Below, one piece after another: positions 8,097-16,295 of a DNA stretch of 64,000 nt. The stretch covers positions 32,187 to 96,186 of the forward strand of contig CAVGIJ010000005.1 of assembly GCA_963629305.1 (NCBI GenBank). The letters run 5' to 3'. Source of the stretch: UBA1227 sp963629305. Its GTDB lineage: Bacteria > Bacillota > Clostridia > Oscillospirales > Acutalibacteraceae. How positions within the stretch are numbered: position 1 is the first letter of the stretch; each line of letters begins with the position of its first letter. The notes below the pieces were generated by a model that was not told the DNA's origin, did no database searches, and saw only the letters and a list, made by a program, of their open reading frames with translations. A program made the translations under genes and the position numbers.

Positions 8097-9830
8097 ATGG
8101 CAGTTCATCAGCTTAAATCAAGATTTTATGACAGCGTCGATGATAAGCCGTGGCAGGAGTATCCGCGCCCGCAGCTTGTACGTGACAGTTACCTTAACCT
8201 TAACGGTTATTGGAAGTATGCGATAAGGAAAAAAACAGAACCGCTCGGCGAATATGATGGAGATATCCTTGTTCCTTTTTCGCCGGAATCACTTCTCAGC
8301 GGGGTTATGAAAACTGTTACACCTGACGATACGCTCTATTATAAATTGGTTTTTGATGTCCCGACAGGTTTCATCAAAGAGAAAACATTGCTTCATTTCA
8401 CGGCTGTGGATTATGAGTGCAGTGTTTCGCTCAACGGAAAAAAAATCGGTGAACACCGCGGAGGCTTCTATGCCTTTACGCTGGATATTACAGACGCGAT
8501 AAGATCCGGTGAAAATACATTGACGCTTGAAGTTTGTGACCCGTCGGATACCGGTGTCGGAGCATTCGGAAAACAGAAGCTTCATGCCGGCAACATATGG
8601 TACACGCCTCAGTCCGGTATATGGGGCACTGTATGGATGGAGTCTGTAGTTGACGAGTATATTTCCGACCTTAAAATCACCCCGGACATTGACACCGACT
8701 CCGTAACCGTATCTGTAAGAACGACTTCGAAAAACATTGATGTTTCGGTTATTGACAACGGACGTGTGATTGCAAGCGGTAAGGGTAAAGACTGCGTAAA
8801 AATAAAACTCTCCGAATACGAGTTTTGGTCACCTGAAAATCCGAAGCTCTATGACCTTAAAATAGTTGCCGGAAAGGACGTTGTAAGCTCATATTTCGGC
8901 ATGAGAAAGTTTGGCACGGGTAAGGATAAAAACGGCATACAGCGCCTCATGCTCAACAATAAGCCATATTTCCATAAGGGCGTTCTTGATCAGGGCTATT
9001 GGTCTGACGGAAAACTCACACCTCCGTCGGATGAAGCCTGTATTTATGACATACAGATGCTTAAAGACATGGGCTTTAACATGATAAGAAAGCATATAAA
9101 AATCGAACCTCTGCGCTGGTACTATCACTGTGACAGAATCGGTATGCTCGTATGGCAGGACATGGTAAACGGCGGCTCGAACTACAACATGCTCTGCATT
9201 GGAATTCTTCCGTTTATAGGTCTTGAGTTTAAAGACACAAGACACAGAAGATTTTTCGCAAGAGAATCGGAAGAGGGCAGAAGAGAGTATGAGACAGATA
9301 TGAGAAGAACTGTCTCTTATCTTATCAACTGTGTTTCTCTTGCAATGTGGGTTCCTTTCAACGAGGGCTGGGGACAGTTTGATTCAAAACGTATTTCCGG
9401 GGAAATAAAGAAGCTTGATCCCACAAGAACAATTGACTCGACCAGCGGTTGGCATGATCAGGGCGGCGGAGACTTTGTAAGTAAACATATTTATTTCACA
9501 CCGGTATATGTTCCACGCGATAAACGCTGCTACCTTCTTTCGGAATTCGGCGGTTACAGCAAGCCGACTGTCGGACATATGTATAATCCGTTTATGATGT
9601 TCGGCTATCATATGTATCCTACAAAGAGAATGCTTTCAAACAGCTTCAAGAAGCTTTTTGAGAAGAGGATAATTGCCAATGTAAGTCGTGGACTCTCCGC
9701 TACAGTTTACACACAGGTATCAGATGTCGAAGAGGAAATAAACGGTCTTGTGACATACGACAGAATGGTTGAAAAGTTTGACCGTGATTTCGTTAAAGAG
9801 ATAAACGACAGAATCTTTATTGAAGATTGA
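8097..9830 (+). CDS. glycoside hydrolase family 2 protein (beta-galactosidase/glucuronidase-like)
   Basis: Predicted exo-acting retaining beta-glycosidase. Domain order is that of GH2: N-terminal jelly-roll sugar-binding domain (YWKYAIR, VDYECSVSLNGKKIG), an immunoglobulin-like domain, then a TIM barrel from about residue 300. The acid/base Glu is likely E423 in VPFNEGWGQF and the nucleophile E483 in LLSEFGGY. 577 residues, compact for the family, and no signal peptide, so it acts in the cytoplasm. GGAGG ends six bases before the ATG at 8097, which decides that start over a TTG at 8091. The substrate cannot be read from sequence. It is 26 bases behind pyrG, without an evident promoter, and ahead of a strong terminator. 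Confidence 0.85.
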   Translation: MAVHQLKSRFYDSVDDKPWQEYPRPQLVRDSYLNLNGYWKYAIRKKTEPLGEYDGDILVPFSPESLLSGVMKTVTPDDTLYYKLVFDVPTGFIKEKTLLHFTAVDYECSVSLNGKKIGEHRGGFYAFTLDITDAIRSGENTLTLEVCDPSDTGVGAFGKQKLHAGNIWYTPQSGIWGTVWMESVVDEYISDLKITPDIDTDSVTVSVRTTSKNIDVSVIDNGRVIASGKGKDCVKIKLSEYEFWSPENPKLYDLKIVAGKDVVSSYFGMRKFGTGKDKNGIQRLMLNNKPYFHKGVLDQGYWSDGKLTPPSDEACIYDIQMLKDMGFNMIRKHIKIEPLRWYYHCDRIGMLVWQDMVNGGSNYNMLCIGILPFIGLEFKDTRHRRFFARESEEGRREYETDMRRTVSYLINCVSLAMWVPFNEGWGQFDSKRISGEIKKLDPTRTIDSTSGWHDQGGGDFVSKHIYFTPVYVPRDKRCYLLSEFGGYSKPTVGHMYNPFMMFGYHMYPTKRMLSNSFKKLFEKRIIANVSRGLSATVYTQVSDVEEEINGLVTYDRMVEKFDRDFVKEINDRIFIED

Positions 9831-9858
9831 TTTTGCTTGAGTGTAATTTATAAAAACC

Positions 9859-9894
9859 AAAAGGCTCAGAGGTTATTACCTCTGAGCCTTTTTT
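9859..9894 (+). terminator. intrinsic terminator after the GH2 gene
   Basis: AAGGCTCAGAGGT pairs with ACCTCTGAGCCTT around a TATT loop, followed by six T. It closes the nitrogen/pyrG/GH2 transcription unit and abuts the 3' end of the convergent tRNA gene. Confidence 0.9.
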
Positions 9895-9969
9895 GGAGCT
9901 GATAACCGGATTCGAACCGGTGACCTCATCCTTACCAAGGATGTGCGCTACCACCTGTGCCATATCAGC
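9894..9969 (-). tRNA. tRNA-Thr (anticodon GGT)
   Basis: The minus strand folds as a cloverleaf: acceptor GCTGATA/TATCAGC, anticodon stem CATCC/GGATG with loop TTGGTAA giving anticodon GGT, and T arm CCGG-TTCGAAT-CCGG. The discriminator is T and the CCA end is encoded in the DNA (complement of 9894-9896). It is a single gene without neighbouring tRNAs. Confidence 0.93.
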
Positions 9970-10041
9970 ATACAGACAAGATATCAAATTTTTGCGACTT
10001 CAATATAATATCACGCTGCAATAAAAAGTTCAATATAAATT

Positions 10042-10070
10042 TTGCACCCAAATTCTTTTCTTTTCATAAT
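10042..10070 (+). promoter_or_regulatory. probable promoter of the small CxxC gene
   Basis: TTGCAC at 10042-10047 and CATAAT at 10065-10070, 17 bases apart, 23 bases upstream of the small ORF start. Confidence 0.5.
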
Positions 10071-10093
10071 ATGTTTTGAAAGGAGGAGATTAT

Positions 10094-10216
10094 ATGTCTG
10101 AAATCAAAGAAGCGGTATGCGTTGATTGCAAAAGAGCAATTCTCTACGGAAGTGACGGCAGAGTCAAAATTTTCTCAAGTGAATTTGCACGTGAAGAATT
10201 TGACGAGCAGCTGTGA
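10094..10216 (+). CDS. small CxxC protein, possibly frameshifted
   Basis: A 40-residue reading frame starts at ATG 10094 behind a very strong AGGAGG. It begins MSEIKEAVCVDCKRAILYG, with a CxxC pair that could bind zinc or be redox-active. It stops at TGA 10214-10216, but the +1 frame continues as open, coding-like sequence CEPDDPCDAFRKIKFPVDEL to a stop at 10302-10304, immediately before the terminator. A +1 shift at CTG-TGA would give a roughly 70-residue protein with two more cysteines. A sequencing indel, a recent frameshift mutation or programmed shifting are all possible. I do not recognise the family. Confidence 0.6.
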   Translation: MSEIKEAVCVDCKRAILYGSDGRVKIFSSEFAREEFDEQL

Positions 10217-10290
10217 GCCAGATGATCCTTGCGACGCATTCAGAAAGATAAAATTCCCTGTTGATGAATTGGCTTATAAGGTACAAAAGC

Positions 10291-10325
10291 GAGCGGTAAC
10301 CTGAGTGTTACCGCTCACTTTTTTT
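10291..10325 (+). terminator. intrinsic terminator, probably shared with convergent groEL
   Basis: GAGCGGTAAC pairs perfectly with GTTACCGCTC around a six-base loop, then AC and seven T. In the minus direction the same hairpin is followed by CTTTTG after groEL, so it may work, more weakly, both ways. Confidence 0.85.
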
Positions 10326-10353
10326 ATTTTTATCGAAAATGATAAATCAGTTA

Positions 10354-11997
10354 TTAATACATGCCACCCTGTGAAGCCATAGCTGCTGCCTGTGCTGCTG
10401 CGGCATCTGCTGCAGGATCCGGTTTGTCAGTTACAAGTGACTCTGTTGTGAGTACCATTGCAGCAACAGATGATGCATTTTCAAGAGCAGAACGTGTTAC
10501 CTTTGTCGGGTCAAGTATGCCTGCTTTGAACATGTCAACATATTCTTCAGTTGCAAAGTTGAAGCCGTAACCTGTCTTCTTTGACTTAATAATAGCATCT
10601 ATGATAACCGAACCTTCAAGACCTGCATTTGCGGCAATCTGACGGATAGGCTCTTCAATGCCCTTAAGTACAATCTTTATACCTGTGCGGATATCAGCGT
10701 CCTCTGTCTTGTCGAGAAGTTCTTTTACGGCAGGGATAGCATTTACAAGTGCAACGCCGCCGCCTGCAACCGTACCTTCTTCAACTGCTGCCTTTGTAGC
10801 TGCAAGAGCGTCCTCAATACGGAGTTTCATTTCTTTCATTTCGGTTTCTGTTGCAGCACCGACGTGGATAACGGCAACACCGCCTGAAAGCTTTGCAAGT
10901 CTTTCCTGGAGCTTCTCTCTGTCGTAATCTGATGTTGTAACCTCAATCTGTGACTTTATCTGTGAAATACGTGCCTTGATCTCGTTCTTGTCACCGGCAC
11001 CGTTTACGATGATTGTATTGTCTTTTGAAATGGTTACTTTTGCTGCGCGACCGAGTTGTTCAACCTGTGTATCAGTAAGCTCAAGACCGAGGTCGGATGT
11101 GATTACCGTACCGCCTGTGAGAATAGCAATATCCTGAAGCATTTCCTTACGTCTGTCACCGAATCCCGGAGCCTTGACAGCAACGCATGTGAATGTTCCG
11201 CGAAGCTTGTTGAGAAGGAGAGTAGCGAGAGCTTCGCCCTCAATGTCTTCAGCTATGATAACGAGCTTCTTGCCCATCTTGAGAACCTGCTCAAGAAGCG
11301 GGAGTATCTCCTGAATGTTTGAAATTTTCTTATCTGTGATAAGGATGTAAGCATCCTCAATTTCAGCTGTCATCTTGTCTGTGTCCGTGGCCATGTAAGG
11401 GGAGATGTATCCGCGATCAAACTGCATGCCCTCAACAACATCACATGTTGTCTCTGCGGTCTTTGCTTCTTCAACTGTGATTACGCCGTCAGCGGTAACT
11501 TTATCCATAGCCTCGGCAATAAGTGTTCCAATGTGCTCGTCTGCTGATGAAACAGTAGCAACACGGGCAATATCAGCCGAATTCTTTACCGGCTTTGAGT
11601 TTTTCTTTACAGTTTCCACTGCAACGTCAACAGCTTCTTTGATACCTTTCTTTACAACCATTGGGTTTGCGCCGGCTGCAACATTTTTCATGCCCTCACG
11701 TACAAGAGCCTGAGCGAGAAGTGTAGCGGTTGTTGTACCGTCACCTGCAACGTCGTTTGTCTTTGTTGCAACTTCCTTTACAAGCTGTGCACCCATGTTT
11801 TCAAACGGATCCTCAAGCTCAACTTCCTTTGCGATTGTTACACCGTCGTTTGTAATGAGCGGAGCACCGTATTTTCTGTCAAGAACAACGTTTCTGCCCT
11901 TAGGACCGAGAGTGATTTTTACAGTGTTTGAAAGTTTATCTATACCGTTTTGAAGTGCCTTGCGAGCTTCCTCGCCGTAAATAATCTGTTTAGCCAT
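10354..11997 (-). CDS. groL: chaperonin GroEL
   Basis: ATP-driven 14-mer that folds proteins with GroES. N-terminus AKQIIYGEEARKALQNGID, the nucleotide-binding GDGTTTATLLAQ, and AAVEEGTVAGGG are all standard. Length is 547. The C-terminal tail is AAAAQAAAMASQGGMY, a variant of the usual Gly-Met repeat. It is the second gene of the groES-groEL operon, 25 bases after groES, with Shine-Dalgarno AAAGGAG. Heat-shock control is through the CIRCE element upstream of groES. Confidence 0.98.
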   Translation of the reverse strand: MAKQIIYGEEARKALQNGIDKLSNTVKITLGPKGRNVVLDRKYGAPLITNDGVTIAKEVELEDPFENMGAQLVKEVATKTNDVAGDGTTTATLLAQALVREGMKNVAAGANPMVVKKGIKEAVDVAVETVKKNSKPVKNSADIARVATVSSADEHIGTLIAEAMDKVTADGVITVEEAKTAETTCDVVEGMQFDRGYISPYMATDTDKMTAEIEDAYILITDKKISNIQEILPLLEQVLKMGKKLVIIAEDIEGEALATLLLNKLRGTFTCVAVKAPGFGDRRKEMLQDIAILTGGTVITSDLGLELTDTQVEQLGRAAKVTISKDNTIIVNGAGDKNEIKARISQIKSQIEVTTSDYDREKLQERLAKLSGGVAVIHVGAATETEMKEMKLRIEDALAATKAAVEEGTVAGGGVALVNAIPAVKELLDKTEDADIRTGIKIVLKGIEEPIRQIAANAGLEGSVIIDAIIKSKKTGYGFNFATEEYVDMFKAGILDPTKVTRSALENASSVAAMVLTTESLVTDKPDPAADAAAAQAAAMASQGGMY

Positions 11998-12022
11998 ACT
12001 ATCTTCGGATCTCCTTTATCTC

Positions 12023-12307
12023 TTATTCAACAATTGCAAGAATATCTGACTGACGAACTATAGTATATTCTTCGTCATCAAGTTTTATTTCTGTGCCTGT
12101 GTATTTGCCGACAATAACCTTGTCGCCGTTCTTTACGAACATCTTGACTTCATTGCCGTCAACAAGTCCGCCGGGACCTGCTGCAACAACTTCCATCATC
12201 ATTGGTTTTTCCTGTGCCGAAGCGGCGAGAAGAATTCCGCCTTTTGTTGTCTCTTCTGCCTCAAAAGACTTGAGAACAACGCGATCTGCAACCGGTTTAA
12301 GTTTCAT
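12023..12307 (-). CDS. groES: co-chaperonin GroES
   Basis: Heptameric lid of GroEL. 94 residues starting MKLKPVADRVVLK, with the mobile loop EAEETTKGGILL. GGAGG stands 8 bases before the ATG at 12307; an in-frame upstream ATG at 12352 lies inside the CIRCE element and is not used. First gene of the operon. Confidence 0.97.
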   Translation of the reverse strand: MKLKPVADRVVLKSFEAEETTKGGILLAASAQEKPMMMEVVAAGPGGLVDGNEVKMFVKNGDKVIVGKYTGTEIKLDDEEYTIVRQSDILAIVE

Positions 12308-12341
12308 ATAAAATTCCTCCAAACAGAATTTATTTTTAAAG

Positions 12342-12368
12342 TTAGCACTCATTTATCTCGAGTGCTAA
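12342..12368 (-). promoter_or_regulatory. CIRCE operator (HrcA binding site)
   Basis: TTAGCACTC, a nine-base spacer, and GAGTGCTAA: a perfect match to the consensus of the HrcA operator. It sits between the -10 box and the groES start, so HrcA would block initiation until heat stress inactivates it. Confidence 0.97.
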
Positions 12369-12372
12369 ATAT

Positions 12373-12400
12373 ATTATATAGTTTTATTTTCAAAAATCAA
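12373..12400 (-). promoter_or_regulatory. groESL promoter
   Basis: On the minus strand TTGATT (complement of 12395-12400) and TATAAT (complement of 12373-12378), 16 bases apart, directly upstream of CIRCE. Confidence 0.75.
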
Positions 12401-12419
12401 TAGCTAAAATAAGAAAAAA

Positions 12420-12448
12420 TTGAAAAAAAAGAACAATAATATTATAAT
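12420..12448 (+). promoter_or_regulatory. promoter placing the transcript start at the ATG (leaderless mRNA)
   Basis: TTGAAA at 12420-12425 and TATAAT at 12443-12448, 17 bases apart. Transcription would begin about position 12455, which is the A of the ATG of the next gene. No Shine-Dalgarno exists in the remaining six bases. Confidence 0.65.
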
Positions 12449-12454
12449 GCTCGT

Positions 12455-13813
12455 ATGAATAAATCAGATTTACTTTTGAAAGTCAGAAAGTTTCTCGCGA
12501 GTGATACTTTCGGCATCTTGCTGTTTATACTCGCCGCACTCATCATAATATTCAATTGGGAGATACCCGGTTCCATTTATCTCGGATTCCTTGTATGCGG
12601 AATTCTTGTAGTATCCGATGACTTGTTTTCATGCTTTTTACCCGCACTTTTGCTCATCTCGTTTGCGATAAGAAACAAGGATTCTTATGATGCCTACATG
12701 GAATACCTATGGGGGATTCCTATAGTTGTATTTGCGGTTTTGTTCCATATCATAGCGTACAGAAAAGCATTTACCTACAAAAAGGGTGAACTCCTTTTAC
12801 CGATGTGCCTTGCCACTGCAGCACTGATGCTCGGTGGAGTGGGCAGTATGACATGGGCTGAGTATACGTCTAAAATTAACCTGTCATACATGTTTGCCCT
12901 CGGCGCGCTTATTATTTTGGTATACATATTTATAGGCGGTGTTTTGCGCCCGGGCAAAAACTACACCGACCATATGGATGAACGTCTTTCCAAGGTCATG
13001 ATAACTGTTTCGTGTTATCTGGTATTTTCAGTGCTGCAGTGGTATGCGGAACATTTTGATGAATTTATTTTTGAAAGAAATATTCTCGCGTTCCAGTGGC
13101 GTAACAATGCATGTACCATACTTATGATAGCCATGCCTTTTGCATTTTATATGGCTGCTAAAAAGAATTTTGCATATATCTCTGTTGCATTTTTGTCTTA
13201 CGGTGCAATTCTTCTTTCGGGCTCAAGAGGAGGACTGCTGTTCGGTGCTGTTGAACTGATGATTCTCGTAATCTATTTTGCTGTCACGGACAAGAAACAC
13301 AGAAAACCGCTACTGATTATTATAGGCGTTGTTTTTGTTGTCGCTCTTTGTTTATCCCCGAAACTTATTCATCTCATGCGGTACACGCTCGAAAGATTTA
13401 CATCATACAAAGAAAATTTCAGACGTCTGGGTCTTATTAAGAGATCTTTTGAGGATTTCCTGTCAAATCCTATTACCGGAAGGGGAATAGGTTACATGGG
13501 GAACAGGGATCTCCACCCGTCAAAGATAGGTCAGCTTTGCTGGTACCATTCGTCAGTACCTCAGGTCATAGGAAGCTTCGGAATATTGGGTATACTTGCA
13601 TATGGATATCAGTTGTTTTGCAGAATAAGATTTTTTATCAGAAGAAGGTCGCTTTTTTCAAAAACAGTATTTATGTCATTTATAGCTCTTGAACTTATGT
13701 CGCTTGTAAATCCGGGCATTTTTGCACCGGCATATCTTGTTATCATAACAATTCTCTTTACTATTGTTGAAAATTATGAGCCTGAATTATATGGATCTGT
13801 CACTTTTCGTTGA
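12455..13813 (+). CDS. polytopic membrane protein, O-antigen ligase/polymerase-like
   Basis: 452-residue protein with about eleven hydrophobic segments, starting ILLFILAALIIIFNW. The motif SGSRGGLLFGAVELMIL in the middle and the large polar loop after it (SNPITGRGIGYMGNR) match the Wzy_C/O-antigen ligase superfamily, which joins or polymerises lipid-linked glycans on the outer face of the membrane. No glycosyltransferases are nearby, so its polymer is unknown; a teichoic-type or exopolysaccharide role is inference. The gene apparently lacks a Shine-Dalgarno and is probably translated from a leaderless mRNA. It is divergent from groESL. Confidence 0.75.
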   Translation: MNKSDLLLKVRKFLASDTFGILLFILAALIIIFNWEIPGSIYLGFLVCGILVVSDDLFSCFLPALLLISFAIRNKDSYDAYMEYLWGIPIVVFAVLFHIIAYRKAFTYKKGELLLPMCLATAALMLGGVGSMTWAEYTSKINLSYMFALGALIILVYIFIGGVLRPGKNYTDHMDERLSKVMITVSCYLVFSVLQWYAEHFDEFIFERNILAFQWRNNACTILMIAMPFAFYMAAKKNFAYISVAFLSYGAILLSGSRGGLLFGAVELMILVIYFAVTDKKHRKPLLIIIGVVFVVALCLSPKLIHLMRYTLERFTSYKENFRRLGLIKRSFEDFLSNPITGRGIGYMGNRDLHPSKIGQLCWYHSSVPQVIGSFGILGILAYGYQLFCRIRFFIRRRSLFSKTVFMSFIALELMSLVNPGIFAPAYLVIITILFTIVENYEPELYGSVTFR

Positions 13814-13826
13814 CAGGTCCTTTTTT
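13793..13826 (+). terminator. intrinsic terminator overlapping the end of the O-antigen-ligase-like gene
   Basis: GGATCTGTCA pairs with TGACAGGTCC around an eight-base loop, with six T following. It overlaps the last codons and stop at 13813. Confidence 0.8.
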
Positions 13827-13872
13827 CTATGTTATATTTTTAAATGAACGAGTTCACAAAAGGGGTGAGATT

Positions 13873-14403
13873 GTGCCTAAAATTATCGAAAATTTAGATG
13901 AACGCATTCTTAAAGAAGCAAGCGAACAACTGTTTTCAAAGGGTTATCATAACATGACAATGCGCAGTGTCGCAGACAGTTGTAACATTGCTGTGGGTAC
14001 CGTTTATAACTATTATAAGTCAAAAGATCTTCTGATTGCGCAGATAATGCTCAAAGATTGGAAGAAGATACTTGCGGACATTTCTCTTAATTGCAGTTCG
14101 TCAATTAATATTCATGAGGCATTCAAAATTATGTATGACGGACTTACTTCGTTTGTGGCAAAGTACGATGTTGTATGGAGCCAGTACGGAAAAACGGCAA
14201 GCATACGAAGAGACATGCCCATGCAGTATGATATGCTCATAAAACAACTTTCCGGGGTTCTTAAAGAAGTTCTTGAACGCTGTTATAATGAACAGGATGA
14301 GTATATTCCGATTTTTCTTGCTGAAATACTTCTTAATTCAGCTGCAAAAAGAGATTTTGTATTTGAAAATATTACGGGAATACTCAGACGTATGTACGGT
14401 TGA
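13873..14403 (+). CDS. TetR/AcrR family transcriptional regulator
   Basis: Ligand-responsive repressor. The N-terminal helix-turn-helix reads RILKEASEQLFSKGYHNMTM then VADSCNIAVGTVYNYYKSKD, the TetR signature ending in Y-x-Y-K-x-K-D. The C-terminal half, residues 60-176, is the variable ligand/dimerisation domain. The GTG at 13873 follows AAAAGGGGTGAG with good spacing; upstream in-frame TTG codons sit inside the preceding terminator. It heads a run of four reductase/unknown genes, with a perfect inverted repeat (14416-14436) between its stop and the next gene, which is a likely operator. The ligand is unknown. Confidence 0.88.
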   Translation: MPKIIENLDERILKEASEQLFSKGYHNMTMRSVADSCNIAVGTVYNYYKSKDLLIAQIMLKDWKKILADISLNCSSSINIHEAFKIMYDGLTSFVAKYDVVWSQYGKTASIRRDMPMQYDMLIKQLSGVLKEVLERCYNEQDEYIPIFLAEILLNSAAKRDFVFENITGILRRMYG

Positions 14404-14415
14404 TTTTTTGTATCA

Positions 14416-14436
14416 AAAAGTTATAAAATAACTTTT
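14416..14436 (+). promoter_or_regulatory. putative TetR operator
   Basis: AAAAGTTAT - AAA - ATAACTTTT is a perfect 9-3-9 inverted repeat, in the 54-base gap between the tetR stop and the reductase operon and just ahead of its GGAGG. Size and symmetry suit a TetR dimer. A shorter repeat, TGAAC-GA-GTTCA at 13845-13856, precedes the tetR gene itself. Confidence 0.55.
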
Positions 14437-14457
14437 AAATAATTGGAGGTTTTAAAA

Positions 14458-15388
14458 ATGAAAGTAGTTCTTGCAGGTGCATTCGGAAAGCTTGGTTCTG
14501 ATATTCTCCGTGCTCTTGTTGCCGCAGGCCATGAGGTTACTGCTGCTGACATGGTTATAAGAGAACTTGACGGACTCTCACCGGATGCTTACAAAACAAG
14601 ACAGATCGACGTAACTGNNNNNNNNNNACGTAACTGATGTTGAAAATCTTAAAGGACTTTGTGATGATGCTGAAGTTGTTATCACAACAGTAGGTCTTAC
14701 AGGTGCATCGACAAAGGTAAACAACTATGACATTGACTATCAGGGCAACTTGAATCTTCTTAACGAAGCAAAGGCTGCAGGTGTTTCGCATTTCGTTTAC
14801 ATCTCAGTTATCAATGCCGATAAGGGTGACGGAATTCCGATGGTTAACTCTAAGTATATGCTTGAGGGTGAACTTAAGAAGAGCGGACTTACATATGTTA
14901 TACATCGCCCGACAGGATACTTTTATGACATCGCTCACGTATTCTGGCCAATGATTCTCAAGAAAGAAGTACAGCTTCTTAAGGGTGAGCCTAAGAAAGC
15001 CAATGTTATTGATACCATGGATTTCGCAAAATTCATCGTTGAAACAATGACTGAGGAAAATGTTATGTACAATGTCGGCGGAACAGAGACATATACATAT
15101 CAGGAAATTGCTCAGATGTTCTGGGAAGCAGCAGGCTATGAGGGAGATGTTCAGATAAAATACGCTCCTGCATGGATGTTCAGCGTTCTTGCTCATCTTC
15201 CGAAGATCAAGAAGGCAGGTAAGCAGGACATAATGAAATTCTCAAAGTTTACTCTTTCAAATGACTGCTACGGTGATCATGAGATTCCGGGACTTTCATT
15301 CAAGGAGTACATCTACGGAAAGTCATATGCAAAGAGAATTGAGGATGAACTCGCTGCAAAGGCTGCTGCTGAAGCTGCCGCAAAATAA
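14458..15388 (+). CDS. NAD(P)-binding atypical short-chain reductase (NmrA-like), interrupted by an assembly gap
   Basis: Rossmann-fold protein beginning MKVVLAGAFGKLGSDILRAL, with the dinucleotide motif GAFGKLG. Later VYISVINADKG and SKYMLEGELKKSGLTYVIHRP match the atypical SDR/NmrA family, which reduces ketones, quinones or imines or only senses NADP. The run of N at 14618-14627 shifts the frame, but ACGTAACTG occurs on both sides. Collapsing the duplicate and the N restores one 303-residue frame (RQIDVTDVENLKGL), so the gene is almost certainly intact. The C-terminus ends in an Ala/Lys-rich tail. First enzyme of the TetR-controlled operon, with Shine-Dalgarno TTGGAGG. Confidence 0.85.
14618..14627. 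other. assembly gap (10 N), probably spurious
   Basis: Ten N between two copies of ACGTAACTG (14609-14617 and 14628-14636). The two contig ends appear to overlap by nine bases, so no real sequence is likely missing. Confidence 0.85.
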
Positions 15389-15420
15389 AAGCATAAATAT
15401 TTTTTAAGGGAGAAATACTT

Positions 15421-16272
15421 ATGAATTGGACACTTATTGGAATATTATTCGTAGCTGCACTTATTTTCTGTGCAGTCGGTTTCAAAGAATTCGTTTGGTT
15501 CATGTCTGTAGGATACGGACTTGCAATAGCAGGCGTAGGTGCAGCTCTTGCAATTACATCTCTTGTTGCTCCGGACCTTGCAACATATAATATCGTTACT
15601 CTTATTCAGTGCCTTGTTTTTGTTGCTTACGGTGTTCGTCTCGGCGGATTCCTTCTCGTTCGTGAAGTAAAAAATGCCGCATACAAGAAGACACTTCAGC
15701 AGGCTGCCGGAAAAGAGCCCCCGATTTTTGTTAAAGCCGTTATGTGGCTTATGATGGGAGTTCTTTATCTTCTTCAACCGTCAGGCGTTATCTTCAGAAT
15801 GATGAATACTGCTTCCGGAAAGATTTCAAACGACATTGCCGTAACAAGTGTTATAGGTCTTATTATCATGATTCTTGCCGTAACTCTTGAAGCAGTTTCC
15901 GATAAGCAGAAGAGTGCACAAAAAGCAAAGGATCCGAAGATGGTTGCAACAGAAGGTCTCTTCAAGATTGTTCGTTGTCCGAATTACCTCGGTGAAATCC
16001 TTTTCTGGGTTGGTACATTCATTTCGGGTATCGGTGCTTACTGCGGTGTTGCTCAGTGGCTTCTTGCTATTGCCGGACTTATCATGATCATATTTATCAT
16101 GTTCCATGGAGCAATGAGACTTGAAAAGAGACAGTCAAAGAGACTTGCAGGCGATCCTCGTTATGAGAAATACGCAAATTCAACTCCTATAATTATTCCT
16201 TTTATTCCTCTTTATCATCTTTATAATCCTGAAAAGGATGCTGCTAAAGAGGCAAAGAAAGCATCTAAATAA
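15421..16272 (+). CDS. DUF1295 / steroid 5-alpha-reductase superfamily membrane protein
   Basis: 283-residue integral membrane protein with about seven hydrophobic segments. The C-terminal half carries VATEGLFKIVRCPNYLGEI and RLAGDPRYEKYA, the NADPH-contacting signature shared by DUF1295, sterol reductases and isoprenylcysteine methyltransferases. These enzymes reduce or modify lipid-like substrates within the membrane; DUF1295 relatives in gut bacteria include steroid/bile-acid 5-alpha-reductases (family knowledge). The exact substrate is not readable. It lies 32 bases behind the NmrA-like reductase in the TetR operon; together they could make a two-step reduction of a hydrophobic ketone or enone (inference). 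Confidence 0.75.
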   Translation: MNWTLIGILFVAALIFCAVGFKEFVWFMSVGYGLAIAGVGAALAITSLVAPDLATYNIVTLIQCLVFVAYGVRLGGFLLVREVKNAAYKKTLQQAAGKEPPIFVKAVMWLMMGVLYLLQPSGVIFRMMNTASGKISNDIAVTSVIGLIIMILAVTLEAVSDKQKSAQKAKDPKMVATEGLFKIVRCPNYLGEILFWVGTFISGIGAYCGVAQWLLAIAGLIMIIFIMFHGAMRLEKRQSKRLAGDPRYEKYANSTPIIIPFIPLYHLYNPEKDAAKEAKKASK

Positions 16273-16295
16273 CTAAAAATTTTCGAGGGATTTAT

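Noticed and set aside
10122..10304. 60-codon ORF starting MIAKEQF
   Set aside because: Its first half overlaps the CxxC gene in another frame and lacks a ribosome site. Only its second half looks coding, and that is treated as the shifted tail of the CxxC gene.
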